Shown: piece by piece, positions 34,921 through 46,183 of the stretch
How positions within the stretch are numbered: the stretch's first letter is position 1
Layout: every line of letters begins with the position of its first letter
NCBI GenBank assembly: GCA_023375785.1
Contig: SZWC01000805.1
Location: 282,217 to 346,216, forward strand
Length of the DNA: 64,000 nt
Origin: Penium margaritaceum
Taxonomy: Eukaryota > Streptophyta > Zygnematophyceae > Desmidiales > Peniaceae
Direction: 5' to 3'
Notes under the pieces: model-generated
Seen by the model: the letters and a program-made list of their open reading frames with translations, nothing else
The model's database searches: none
Told to the model about the DNA's origin: nothing
Made by a program: the position numbers and the translations under genes

Positions 34921-35994
34921 TGTCAGAGATCACTTACCCACTGTTCACAACCAGGCATGAAGCTCTCACAGCGGTGGGATCTTGAGGCATGGCAAGCAAC
35001 GGTGGTTTTCACTGACGGTGCGCTTTGGGTCGCCACACCGATTGCTAGATGTCACATGAGCAGAACCATGGCAGAGCGCAGGAGGGGAACTTCGGACGGA
35101 AACGATGTTGGTTTGAGTCACTTAATGGACACGTACATGATCTCACGAGTTATAGTGCTTGTGACAAGATTTCCAACGCGCCAAAACGCGCGCAATTTGG
35201 ACCAGCGTAGCGCCCGCTATGCTCTCCCACGTGCATCATTGCAACTCAGCTGCCTGTCACACCACCAGCGTGAGAGACGATCGTCCGAAGCGCCCTGGTC
35301 GCCAATGAAGCATCATGCTGGCTTTCCGAGGCGCCCATGGCTCCAATAAACCATGGGATATTGGTGTAACATACCCCAAGGGGCGCCTTGGCATTGGTCT
35401 GCGTGCTGGGAGTCAAAATCTTCACTGTCAGACCCATTGTTCTTACGGACGGGTGGTCAGCCGACCAAACCCGGCTGTCTGCACCACCCAACTTTCAGAA
35501 GACATATCTCCCTTGTTTTTAGGCCAATTGCTGCGACGCAACTTGCGTTGGATCCAGCACATCACCTCATGTAAGGATGTACTCTCAGATCATATGAACA
35601 CACACCATGCGAATGTCTATCATATTCGTTAGCTCAGCCACATGACTGAGACTCTACCACATGGCAAAGTGGCCGGCCTCAAGTGCTGCCTCATCATCAG
35701 CTATGGCCACTGGCTGTTTTGCCCTGTGCTGTGATCTAGACCTTCAGCCTTGACCCTGCATATCTTCTCTTGTTCCAGCCAGCTTCTCAAGGCTCCTTCC
35801 TCCCGAGCACTGCTCCGTAGATGATGCCGATGTTACTGGTGCGCTCAGATGATGCGGGCCGTATGTGTGTGGTGCTGCAAAGGCGCATCACCCATGCCCA
35901 CTTGTGCATGTGTGATAGGGCATCTTGGTGCTGACAAGATGTCCGCCACCTCACCACTCACACGACGACATGATGAGGGGCAAAATGCTTAACA
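34921..35994 (-). repeat. Element J 5' LTR
   Basis: 1,074 bases. On the minus strand it begins TGTTAAGCATTTTGCCCC and ends CTCTGACA, directly followed by the primer-site-like sequence. Confidence 0.88.
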
Positions 35995-36658
35995 GTTTGT
36001 GGAAATTGACTGAATGGCTTTGGACGCAAGGCTACATAGTGCAAGCACCAACGTCTTTGAATCTTCTATGCTGACGTGGCAATTACAATACAACAGGGAC
36101 AGATGGCAAGGACTGAGAGATCAAACAAAAAATTTTATAAAGGGCCAATCAATGGTGAAAGATCACAAGGATAGCAATGGAATGAGAACAACCGTCAACC
36201 AACCAAGAATGTGAGCACTGGCTCCTCTCGGGTTGCCCAGAACGAGGGCGGTGGCTATCTGCCATCCTTGTTTGCTCGAGACTGGCGTCCGGTGCAGCCG
36301 TGACTATAGAAGAACTCACACCCAAGTACCGGACAGTCCGAGGCTCAATGAAGTATCTCGCTACTCTGTAATTCCAAATGATAAGACTAATACAAATATG
36401 TAGTTGATTCACTTGTAGATTGTTTTGTCTGTACTTCACATTTTTCAAGTATGGCATGTCGTTGGAAAGCGCAACAGACGCGTTGTATATATTGTGACCT
36501 TCGTATATTCTCTTCAATCACCATTGTGTAGTCTAAAAGTATTACGTGCAATGAACAATTGCGGTGTGTACCTCAAATGTTATTCAATTGTATGCATGTT
36601 TATTTACTGATCTTTGCTAAGAAACATATAATTTGGGGACAATCACATTTTTAATAGA

Positions 36659-36670
36659 TGGTATCAGAGC
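36659..36670 (+). other. Primer-binding site of Copia-K1
   Basis: A perfect TGGTATCAGAGC, two bases after the apparent LTR end. This fixes the 3' edge of the long Copia-K LTR. Confidence 0.85.
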
Positions 36671-36719
36671 AGGAGGTGCCTTTACAATGATAAAACGCCA
36701 CCATGGAGTTCATGACAAG

Positions 36720-37440
36720 CAACGGTAATCATGATCACATCAAGATTCCAGTCTTCAATGGAGACAATTATCAAGCCTTTGCCTTCTAAATGAAAATGGT
36801 CTTCATGAATGAAGGACTTTGGATAGAAGTCGTTGTTCCTCCAACAGATGTTGTAAATGCCACCTCCTCAGCAGAAGACAAATCAATTCATAGAAGAAGA
36901 TATGATCAAGCTTTTACTCTCTTGGCTATATAGCTAGAAGAACAAATGAAGTTTTTGTCCCAAGATAGCCAACGACAACCTCTGTCCAAGAATCGCTTGA
37001 AGTCATTAAAGCGGCTCTTCCACAAAATTAGTGACGATGAGCTCACCCATTAACTCACAACCTTTCACACTTAGAAAATGGAGGAGCATATCCGGCTTAA
37101 GGATCACATCACTCATCTCAAAGACATAGGAAGTTGTATCACTACCCTTTGTGAAAAAAAATCCAAATGTGTTCTTGTTAAGACTAAAAAAGAGTCACAA
37201 CAAGAACAGGTCAGATATGAACTTCAAGGTGAGTGCAGTGATACAACTTTGTAGGTCCTTGAGGTGACTGATGTGATCTTCAAGCCGAGTGTGCTCCTCC
37301 ATCGTCTGAAAACACAATTTTGTACGTAAATGGCCGAGCTCATTGTCACTGATATTGTGGTAGTGCCGCTTCAGTACCTTCCAGGCAATCCTTTAATAGA
37401 GATCCTTGTTGCTATCGAGAACCAGATACATCATTTGTTC
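36720..37440 (+). pseudogene. Copia-K1 gag remains with an inverted second gag fragment
   Basis: A fossil gag reads from about 36,735 (IPVFNGDNYQAFAF, a typical copia gag start) to about 37,150. From 37,230 to 37,390 the minus strand carries a second, diverged piece of the same gag region (MEEHTRLEDHISHLKDLQSC against MEEHIRLKDHITHLKDIGSC on the plus strand). The two arms form an imperfect inverted repeat (see the separate entry). Broken. Confidence 0.75.
36991..37390. repeat. Inverted repeat of gag sequence, arms of about 155 bases
   Basis: Left arm 36,991-37,150 and right arm 37,230-37,390, with a spacer of about 80 bases. The arms share long blocks (AGTGACNATGAGCTC, ATGGAGGAGCA, GATCACATCA, AGTTGTATCACT) and look roughly three-quarters identical by eye. 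A transcript could fold into a long hairpin. Confidence 0.8.
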
Positions 37441-37609
37441 TGATAGTTGCATATCCAATAGGGAAAAATCTTGATCACATATCTTTTTGTGGCCAACCAT
37501 GTTTTCACATAGGAGTTGGCATTAGCAAATGCGGTAAGAGGATCGATAACTACTCCCCAGAGCCTATAGTGGATGTCTCACAAGGAAACAACATAAAAAA
37601 CCCTTCAAT

Positions 37610-39150
37610 TCATATGCTACACCCAGCTCAGACACAAGGCTCGAATGTGTCTACATGGACTTATGCTACATCAAAGAGAACTCCCTGTCCAACAAGTACT
37701 GCTTTATATTCATCTTCCATTACTACAGCCATTTTGTATGGATGAAGCTACTGCGCTACAAGAACAAAACAGGTGATGTAATCAAGACCAGGATTTGCCA
37801 GGTTGAAGACAAAAAAAACCTCCAGGTAAAGAAAGTGCAGAAGAATAATAGCACAAAATTCTTTATTCAATCATTGAACTCTTGCTTTAACCTGAAGGGA
37901 ATACAACATCAACATAGTCTTCCTTATACGCCACAAAAACATGGCAAGGCTGAATGCATGAAGAAGACCCTACTAAAACAGATCCAAACAGCAATGCATA
38001 TTGTAGCCTTATCACTAGTGTTTTAGGGTGAAACTCTTAGGAGTGTTGCCTATATCACCGACTGGCTACCCACTGCCAAGCTTCCCAATAATGTCAATAC
38101 ACCATATTGGGCACAAATAGGCAACAAACCGCATGTCAATGACATGCGTATCTTTGAATGTACAAGCCATGTGTGGATACAACAAGGACTTGGTTTCAAG
38201 CTGGAATCCAGGTTGAAGGAATGCATCCTTCTTTGCTATGATGATTACTATCATATCTACAGCATCTAGGATCCAACAACACTTTCCGCCACTAGTGCTT
38301 GACAGCCCATCTTTGATGAAACCTGTTTCATCAAGACCAGGTGTCTTCCCACAAGGACGATCAACACCATCTTTATGGATCCGATGCCCGAGCCTTTCCT
38401 AAAGTTTCATGTTGATCATATCACAGATGAGCATGAGGAATTCCTCTCCCTGGTGAAACTCCAAGAGCATGTAAATGCTCCACCACCTACTTAAGCTCCA
38501 GCTTTGATGGCTACATCATCTGCTACGATGCTCTACACGCTCGCACGCAGCATCCACCTTCTTCTCACCGGCCATGGTTACCACCGCTCATGATGACAAA
38601 AAAACTGCCCTCATCACAAAGGTTGTCAATTCTATCCGTTATGATGACGCCATGGATCATCCAGACACTCATCATAAGAAGGCAAGAGCTTAAAAAGAGT
38701 TTGACCAGCTCCAAGAACAAGACCCTTGGGAGCTCATCCGTAATCACCAGATCAACAAGTTGCCACTTGCAAATGGGTTTTTTGTAAAAAAAAACTCAAC
38801 AGTATATGGGAAACTGATTTATACAAAGCATGTGTCGTGGACCATGGCTAGAGCCAAGCACTCGGTGTCCACTACACAAAAACGTTTTCACTTGTGGCTA
38901 ACTAACCGTTTATTTGTGTTATCCTGTTACTTGCTGCTGCTACTAGATTTCAAACCAAATGGATGTCAATGCGTCTCCTTCAGTGGCTTCTTGAATGACA
39001 AAATGATAATTATGTAGCTTGAAGGATTCAGTGATATGAGCAAGGCTTGTCTGGCGTGCCATCTCAAGTGCTCATACTATAGACTCAAGCAGGCACTAGA
39101 ACAATGGAACCGCAAGATCCATGCATTTTTTTGTTGTGAAGGACTTTTTT
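37610..39150 (+). pseudogene. Copia-K1 integrase and RT remains
   Basis: An integrase core (MDLCYIKENSLSNKYCF at 37,655; SLPYTPQKHGKAE near 37,918) and its C-terminal part (about 38,030-38,250) are followed by an RT start (KEFDQLQEQDPWELI near 38,690) and a worn RT. The same lineage is better preserved in Copia-K2. Broken many times. Confidence 0.75.
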
Positions 39151-39256
39151 GCCTTCACTTAGATCATTACACCTATTTTCCATCCAATCTCGTCCTTTTC
39201 CTCGGCGCTTGCTCCTACTGGTTGTGGTTCAAGGAGTTCGTATTAGGCGGCCTTTG

Positions 39257-39975
39257 TGTTGATCTCATATGCCCCTTTTCCATAGCTGACATCTGGATAG
39301 GAACAGGACACACTAGGTATGCACTACTCCGTTGCAGAAAGTCTCTTCAGTGTGTCCAGATCGACAAGGCATGCACTGCTGCTTTAGAGCAAGTTTCCTT
39401 GGTATAAACTGGATAGTATAGCTAGCAAACACTACCTAAGACAACTCCTTGTGGCTGAGACGTTCCACAGTTAGTCTGTAAAGTGAGACATCACTGGGTC
39501 AAATCCTAGCCCAGTAATATCAAAACATTCCAAGGTCCTTCCGGGTGGCTGGCGCCACTTGACGGTCACATAGAGCGCCATGTAGGCAGGGGGATGGTTC
39601 AATCCAGATTGCCCCCAAAGTGGCTCATCGAAGGAGCAACTGTGCGCCTAGGCTAGAGGCTGGCTCTAGGACTATAAGTAGCTGTTAGTTGCCTGTGATT
39701 GATAACAGTTCTTACCTTTGAGACTCCTCACAGAGTTGTCCACCAAAGGCAGGCACCGAGGAAGCATTCGCTGGTCTAAGCCCCAGGTGTAGGCTCCTTG
39801 CATGAAAGTTACCAGGTGCTAAGGACACAGTGCAAGGAATTGATTCCACAAGCTACTCAGTGTGGAGCCTTGATTCCGAGGGTGATTTCTCCTCCTGGTT
39901 TAAATACTAGGAGGGAACGGCAAGTGCCATCGTGTCAACTTTGATTCCTAGTCCATTGCCTCGGGCTACTTGACA
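39257..39975 (+). repeat. Solo LTR of Copia-P (P2)
   Basis: 719 bases, TGTTGATC...CTTGACA. It is a full-length match to the Copia-P LTRs, with no Copia-P internal sequence on either side. The flanks are CTTTG (39,252-39,256) and GTTTG (39,976-39,980), a 5-base duplication with one change. It probably formed by LTR-LTR recombination after insertion into Copia-K1. Confidence 0.75.
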
Positions 39976-41180
39976 GTTTGCACTGTTCCCTCGTTTCCTG
40001 GGACATCTCCTCCGCCGCCTGACACCCCACTCTCTACCTCTTGCTTGGCTCGTCATGCACAAGAGAGAGGGTAAATGTCTCCCGTGTCTACTTCTCATTG
40101 CCTCACCCTTAGCTCTCTTGATCATCTCCCATATGATGGGACATTTTCCCTGTTGTATTCACAACACCTTCCATAGAAATTGAGACACACGGGGCACACT
40201 ATAAGAACATTCATGCCTTCCTCGTGTGTCCTGTGATGGCCAATCCGACGACACCAGCAGAAAGATTATGTCGATACCTCTCTACCCTTCAGATATTAGC
40301 TCCATCCAACTCCAAAAAGAGAAAAGTGGCATAGCTTATGCCTTGAATAGATAGAAGTGTCACACTTCATGGTAAGGGCTTGGCACGGCAAAAGTGCAAA
40401 AGGGCCGGGAGAGAGGGGCCACTCTCTCTCCCAAATATCCTGTCTAGCCTAAGTGACGGGGCATGGTATGGTTGTCGGCAGGCCTCTTTAGGCATCCCAC
40501 TGATTCATCCATCTGTGGCCCTATCTACTCTACTCACCTACGACAACAATGACATGGATATGGATTGCATGTATTCCAGTGTGATTTGCGAGAATACACG
40601 AAATGGCTTCACCGGCAAACATCGAGAGTGCATGTATCAGCTCCTCTTCGTCTCCTCCACTGATGTGGCACTAGTAGAGTGACAATGATGGATGCTGAGG
40701 ATCTAAAGGTCAAAGGAATGATGTTATGAAGAGACAAATTGACGGTAAGACATCAAGGAGAGAACTACGGGCTGATCAAAGCCGTCAATCGACCAAGAGT
40801 GCGAGCATCGGATCCACTCGCATTGTCAAGTATCAAGGACGTTGGGTGTCCCCCAATATCGGTTCGCTGGAGACCAGCGTCTGGTATGACAGCAACTGCT
40901 GAAGGATCGGACAGCGGAGTATTGCACACCCATTTCATCATGTTGTTGCTAAACTACTTTGTATTTCCTAGCTCAAGATTAGTATAAACAGGTAGCTACT
41001 TCATTTGTACTTTGTTTTGTCTGTACTTTACCATGTTTCAAACATAGTGTACCGTTGGAATATGCAACAAAAGAGTCTTGTCTTGGTGATACTTGTGTAA
41101 TCTTTTGTATTAACTGTGTATAACACAATAGTGTTTTTTGCAACTAATGGTTGTAGTGTGTGTCTCACCGTGATTTAACA
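39976..41180 (+). repeat. Copia-K LTR, copy 3 (3' LTR side of K1)
   Basis: It matches the right half of the Copia-K LTR: GCCTCACCCT block near 40,100, conserved hairpin at 40,407-40,432, GTACTTTACCATG block near 41,021. The end near 41,180 is approximate. Short frames in it are not genes. Confidence 0.65.
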
Positions 41181-42300
41181 ACAATCACACTCATTCATTA
41201 TCGTCTCCTAGTCCATCTTATTTCTCCTCTTTGCTTTATGGACCTCTTCTTCCTACCACCCTCTCTTTGCATCTTTCCTCCTTCCACCAAACCTTCACAC
41301 CTCCTCGTCCCTACTAGAACCAACCTAGTCCTCCTCATCCCTTTTTTATCCTCTTTTGGGCTCACATACTACAAGGTTCATTCCCAGCATATACCTCTAA
41401 CCGACCATCTGCCACCATGGACGCATGGGTTTGCACCTCCAGCTCTTATCTCCTTTGGTCTTTAGAATCATGGACCTTGCTGATAATGACCAAGCACTCG
41501 TTTCTCTCTCTTTCTTGTGCCTGTGCGCCAATCATTCTCAGCATGAGTACTTTCCATTTCCTTACTGATGCATCACTTTCCAACTCCACAAACTATCCAC
41601 ATCATCAACTTGGGGTGGCCACTAACAGTATAACCACCCTTTTGTCTCCTTTCTTTGTGATCCATGTTGCCTTTATTGGATCCGGATGAGAGAGGGAGCC
41701 TTGGAGCAACGAGCATGTGGGACTGAAAGGGCATCAGTTGTGCTGAAGAATGGTTGTAGAATCACTCAAAATGATGGATTACATGTAGAGCTAGAGCTTG
41801 GGCAAGTGAACTATCTCACAAGGCACACCACTTAGCTACGGAGGTTAAGGCTCACACACTAGAGTTCACAATCTCACACAAGAGAGTAAATCAGCCTAGC
41901 AATCTGGCTGTCTAATCACACACAGCCTTGAGAGCTAGGGAACAACCTCGTGGCTTGCTCCTAGTGATCACATAACCCACAATCCCATAGAGAGTCGCCA
42001 TGTGTCCATGGCTAGCACACAAGGATCTCACATCACCTAAAAAGTAAGGAGAGGTACCTTTTTCCTAATCAGCACACTCTCACAAGGAAACCACAAGACC
42101 AGTGACCTTTTGGATATTTCTCCCATGAGTTTTTGATTGTGGACCTCTTCAATTCTTCTTTTCTCAGGCCAAATCATGGAGGCGTCATCCATAGTTACCC
42201 ATACAGCAGTAGTGGCGTGACCTCCATATTGGTCGGAATCACAGAAACCTCACACGATGTTGTCACCAGTAAAGACAGCTGACTTCAAACGCGGTCATGG
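41181..42300. other. No gene recognised
   Basis: About 1.1 kb with no domain-bearing frame, no primer site and no LTR match within the window that I can see. Pyrimidine-rich on the left (41,200-41,650). It may be the 3' tail of Copia-P3 or an unrelated repeat. Confidence 0.5.
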
Positions 42301-42364
42301 AGCATATACACCGGATGTTGCATTTTGCAGTGACAACATGATGGTTTGTAGTATTCTAATAGCC

Positions 42365-44880
42365 CTAGTTGAGGATGCGGACGGCATACGAGAGGTCAGC
42401 TTGAGTAGTAACAGAGGCATACATCAGAGATCCCACCATGCTAGGGAAGACCATGGCTGTTGTTGGGGCAAGAATGTCACTGGGTGCTGGGATGTAGGTG
42501 AGACCGTGGTGAGTGGTCAATGGAGTGGCTATGGGGTCGGCATCTCCAAGTTTGAAATGGTCAGTAATGCATTTAGCGTAAGTGGCCTGTTTAAGTTGGA
42601 TCTCTCCATCATTAACCGGTTGATGAACTTGAATACAAACATAGTAATTCAAGGGCTCCATTTCATTCATCTTGAAGCGTTGAGATAGCTCATATCTAAA
42701 GATGACACACTTGCAAGCATGAGCATCCAGCTTGCTACTTCCTTCTCCTGCTTGGACCTTTTCCCAGGCAGTACAACTGAAGACCCTCAGGTTTGAGACA
42801 TCTTGCCTTTTCCCTAACCAAACCTCTTGTGGCGTCCTCAGCTGCTTCTCTTCCTTCTTCTTGTTGCATCTTCCAACTACGGCTACAAGAGTAAGATTCA
42901 CAAGGTGGCAACTATTTCTTGCAGCTTTAGCCCAAAAGCAAGATGGGAGTTTGGCATCAAAGAGCATGCTTCGTGTCCTGCCGAGGATAGTCTGGTTCAT
43001 CCGCGCGGTAACGCCATTCCTCTGGACTGTGTAAGGTGTGGTGGTCTGGTGGTTGATGCCGTGTTGGCTCAACCAGCCTTTCCACGCCTTGTACTCACCA
43101 CCGTTGTCCGTGTGTGGTACTTTGAACTTCTTGCTCGTCTACCAACATACCATGGCAACAAACTCTTGTAGCTTCTCATTGGCCTCTCCCCTTGCCTTGA
43201 GGAAGTAAAATCACATCTTGCGACTGTGGTCATCCATGAAGGTGAGGACATACTTGCTGCTTCCATTCAAAAGAGTGTAGAATGGTATGTACACATCTGA
43301 GTGAATTAGGTCCAAGATTTCAATTCCACGTCGTCCATTACGCTCAAAGGGTGTTCTATTTGCCTTGCCTAACATGGCATGGCAAAGAGCTCTGTCAAGA
43401 GGCATGCCTAACAGAGCTTCTTAAAGTTTTCCTCATCCTTAGCCTTGTATCTATCCATTCCAGGAACCACTTCGTGGTGCTGCATAGCTTGCAGCATGCT
43501 GTGAGCCACATGGCCAAAATGCATGTGCCATTGCTCAGCGTATATTACTTTGGTGGACTTAGCCATCATGGTGACGGCGTGTGCTACAATATCAGACTTT
43601 GGAGACTTGGGCTCTTCAAGCGCTGCATACCACTTGTTTTTACTCTTAAGGGGCTTGGTTTATAGCACATAAAGCCCATCAACTCTTGCAACCTAGATAA
43701 CGCAAATATCCTTGGGATATGAGATCTTGATGTCCTTGATCTTGATAATCCCGGCTTCTTCCTCCATGAACACGACCGTAATATTGTGGTCTGTTGTTCT
43801 GGATATAGACAACAGGTTTGGAGCAAAAGATGGCATATAGATGACGTTCACCAACGTCAAGTCTTTCTCAACACCGTTCACATTGATGCTGATCAACTTC
43901 TCTCCCTCACCTTCTGCATGGACAAGGCTATCAATGGCACACTTGATACGATGTTCAGAATCTCCAATGTAGATGAACCCATCCTTCTTCCTTCAAGAGT
44001 GGTGGTTCGTACCAGAGTCGAGCTCATAGGCTCCACGGTTGAGGAGTACCGCTCCCTTGGGTTTGGGCGCGCTCTCAGCCATCATGTTTGTCAACTCCTT
44101 TATACCCTTTCTTTTAGTTTTGTTCTTACCACCATTACCTCCGTCTTTCTTATTGGGAGCCCTGCACTCTTGTGTCCAATGCCCATGCTTGCCAAAACTA
44201 TTACACTTCCTAAAAAGCTTTGAATCCTTTCAAATGCCACCATTGCCTCTTCCTCTGCTTCCACTGCTTCCGTTGCCACTCCGATAAGAAGATGAGTTAT
44301 TACCACGGCCACCATACTCTGTTAGCCTCACGCCCACTATGATGTATAGCCTTGTTGCGCACGTACTCGGACACTGCCTCATACGTCAGCTCCTCCTTCT
44401 TCCAACCATCCAAGACGGTGATCAGAGGACCCCAACTTTTAGGTAGTACCATGAGAAGATTCATTGCTTGCATATTGGTGTCAATTTCCTAGCTCTTTTG
44501 AATCACTTGTTGCGTAGTCCTTCAAGCTACACCAGGAAATCCGGAATCGACTCTCCCTTGCTCACCCTCATCCCAATCAGTTTTCAAAGAATGAAGGGGC
44601 GATTAGCGAGAGCTGTTGATTGGTGCACACGTACGAGCTTCTCATAAGTCTTGAATGCATGTGTCATTCCATGGAGATGGGCATGACATGACTCAAGCAC
44701 TGATGTCACAAAGATCTCGATTGCCATGTCATTTCCACAAGGGAAAGTCTACCCCTATTAACTGCAACATGCCGCCACTGACCTACTCAAAACTATGCGC
44801 CTTAGGTGTTGTCGTACTACTTTGTAGCTTCTCTGCTTCTCTGCTTCATTGAGGCCGATGTAGGCTGATGGAGGCTGTTA
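42365..44880 (-). pseudogene. Copia-P3 gag-pol remains
   Basis: Minus-strand gag, protease, integrase and pol fragments in copia order, matching Copia-P1 through integrase. Readable markers are IYMPSFAPNLLSIS (near 43,850), PLDRALCHAMLGKANRTPFE (near 43,400), HGINHQTTTPYTVQRNGV (near 43,050) and MVGSLMYASVTTQADLSYAV (near 42,400). Not intact. Confidence 0.78.
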
Positions 44881-44882
44881 TC

Positions 44883-45857
44883 TGTTGGAAATTTTGCCCC
44901 TCCGCATGCCCAAGTGCGACGCTGGGAGGCACCAACGAGCCACCAGAACCTGGAAACGCTGCTCCGGCAGATCTGGAGACTCTAACATTTTTCAGATTCC
45001 AAAATGGATGGTTGCCCCTAAAATTTGACAAGTTGCTGAATCCGGTGGAAGTTGTTCTCATGGAATCGGACAAGTATCAAGGAAGATATGGCCTTCCAAA
45101 GTTGGGGTGTGCGCAGCGGCTCTGAGAGCCGGCTGCGACTCAAAATCCGGTCGATAATCGACCGGACCAAGTAACAAAGATATCATCTGGAGAAAATGCT
45201 CGGATAGGCATGCCGAGGCATCCGGTGGATGATCCGCCTGATCAGGTGGATCATCCACTGGATCCAGTAGTGCAGATTGTTACTGAGGGACAACCAAAAA
45301 CATGGCTCGACGTCAGAAACTCTATAGTACGTTTTGTTACTTGGGGACAGTCAAAATTCTGACTGCAGGTCCACGGACAGGTTTCGAACCTCGTCACACC
45401 CCATCACCAAACGCGACCCAAAAGTGAGTAGGGTGCGTGGAAACAGTGCAGGGGACCCCCACACCATGTGCAATGGGATATGCACCTTGGGAAAGGCGCT
45501 TGGCATGTGAACAAAGGCTCCACGGCAAGTGGCGGCGTCAGGCTTCTGTGGTGGGTGAGACCTGTGCTTCGGCAAGCATAACTTTGGCTACGCTTGACCA
45601 AGTCACGCACACTTTTGTGCGTTGGAGAGCTCATGAAGAGCTCTATAAATGTAGTGATCATGTCCACGTCAAAAAAAACGAACGCAAAACAACGTTATTC
45701 CCTTCACAAGCTGATTGTCTCTAAATTCCTGCTCACATAGGGTGAGGTGACTAGAAAGCTCACGCCGAGTCTCAGATTCGCCCAAAACAGTAGATGTGAA
45801 CCACTAGAGATGATCAGACAAATGTCGGGACCACACGACGCGGATCTCATCCTGACA
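44883..45857 (+). repeat. Complete solo LTR of Copia-Q (Q2)
   Basis: 975 bases, TGTTGGAA...CCTGACA, flanked by a perfect 5-base duplication TTATC (44,878-44,882 and 45,858-45,862). Its left part matches the Copia-Q1 3' LTR at 10,505. A TATA box (TATAAA, 45,644-45,649) lies after a GAGCTC...GAGCTC pair and is a plausible LTR promoter. The blocks around it also match the LTR of element J. It is inserted in the Copia-P3 leader. Confidence 0.88.
45644..45649 (+). promoter_or_regulatory. TATA box of the Copia-Q solo LTR
   Basis: CTATAAATG context inside the LTR. A TATA box in this position would define the U3/R border about 30 bases downstream. Confidence 0.5.
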
Positions 45858-46166
45858 TTATCTGCTACCAGTTTGAAAAGTGCACATCCATTGCTTATCC
45901 CCCACCCGTTGATCACCTATGAACAGAAAAAAATGCACTTTAGCTAATACAGGATTGTGTCTCCAACGGTAGAGTTTGTCCTCGTTAGGGCATGAGCATT
46001 GTGCCTCCATGGGCAGAGCTTGTCCTTGGCCCTTGTTTGATAAGTGCCAGCACTTGTCGTTGAAGCTAATGGAGCAGATGGAGAAAATGGAGTTGATGGA
46101 GCTCATGCGCACTAAAAAAAAAGAGGTCGAGAGAGCATGCAAAAGCGTTCCTTACAACTAGTTCGT

Positions 46167-46183
46167 CTGGGCCCATAACCCTT
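46167..46183 (-). other. Half-tRNA type primer-binding site of Copia-P3
   Basis: On the minus strand AAGGGTTATGGGCCCAG directly follows the LTR end GGTTGACA. The GGGTTATGGGCCCAG core is complementary to the anticodon stem-loop of eukaryotic initiator tRNA-Met (CUGGGCCCAUAACCC). Drosophila copia is known to prime from a cleaved 5' half of this tRNA. Confidence 0.82.

Larger units (their letters stand above)
30701..35994 (-). mobile_element. LARD-like LTR element J, Copia-Q-related LTRs
   Basis: A minus-strand element. The 3' LTR is 30,701-31,768 (1,068 bases) and the 5' LTR is 34,921-35,994 (1,074 bases); both start TGTTAAG on the minus strand and end TGACA or similar. A PPT-like sequence (ACGAGGGGGATAT on the minus strand) adjoins the 3' LTR at 31,769-31,781. 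Next to the 5' LTR, the minus strand reads AAGGGTTAGGGGCCCAC (34,904-34,920), close to the anticodon-arm complement of initiator tRNA-Met. The flanks are ATTTG and GTTTG, a 5-base duplication with one change. The 3.15 kb interior has no recognisable gag or pol. The LTR shares blocks with the Copia-Q solo LTR at 44,883, so J is likely a non-autonomous relative. It sits in the Copia-K1 5' LTR. Confidence 0.85.
18145..41180 (+). mobile_element. Copia-K1, old Ty1/copia element hosting several insertions
   Basis: This is the framework element of the central 23 kb. Its 5' LTR is in three pieces (18,145-18,499; 30,642-30,700; 35,995-36,656), separated by element B with its nested contents and by element J. 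The primer site TGGTATCAGAGC is at 36,659-36,670. Gag remains lie at about 36,720-37,150, the integrase core at about 37,610-38,030, the integrase end at about 38,030-38,250 and RT at about 38,680-39,150. A solo Copia-P LTR (39,257-39,975) is inserted next, followed by 3' LTR sequence to about 41,180. It is broken throughout and must predate everything inside it. Both outer ends are approximate. Confidence 0.7.

Noticed and set aside
45380-45400. tRNA-like B box (GAGGTTCGAAACC on the minus strand)
   Set aside because: No A box at the right distance, no cloverleaf, and it lies inside a Copia-Q LTR.
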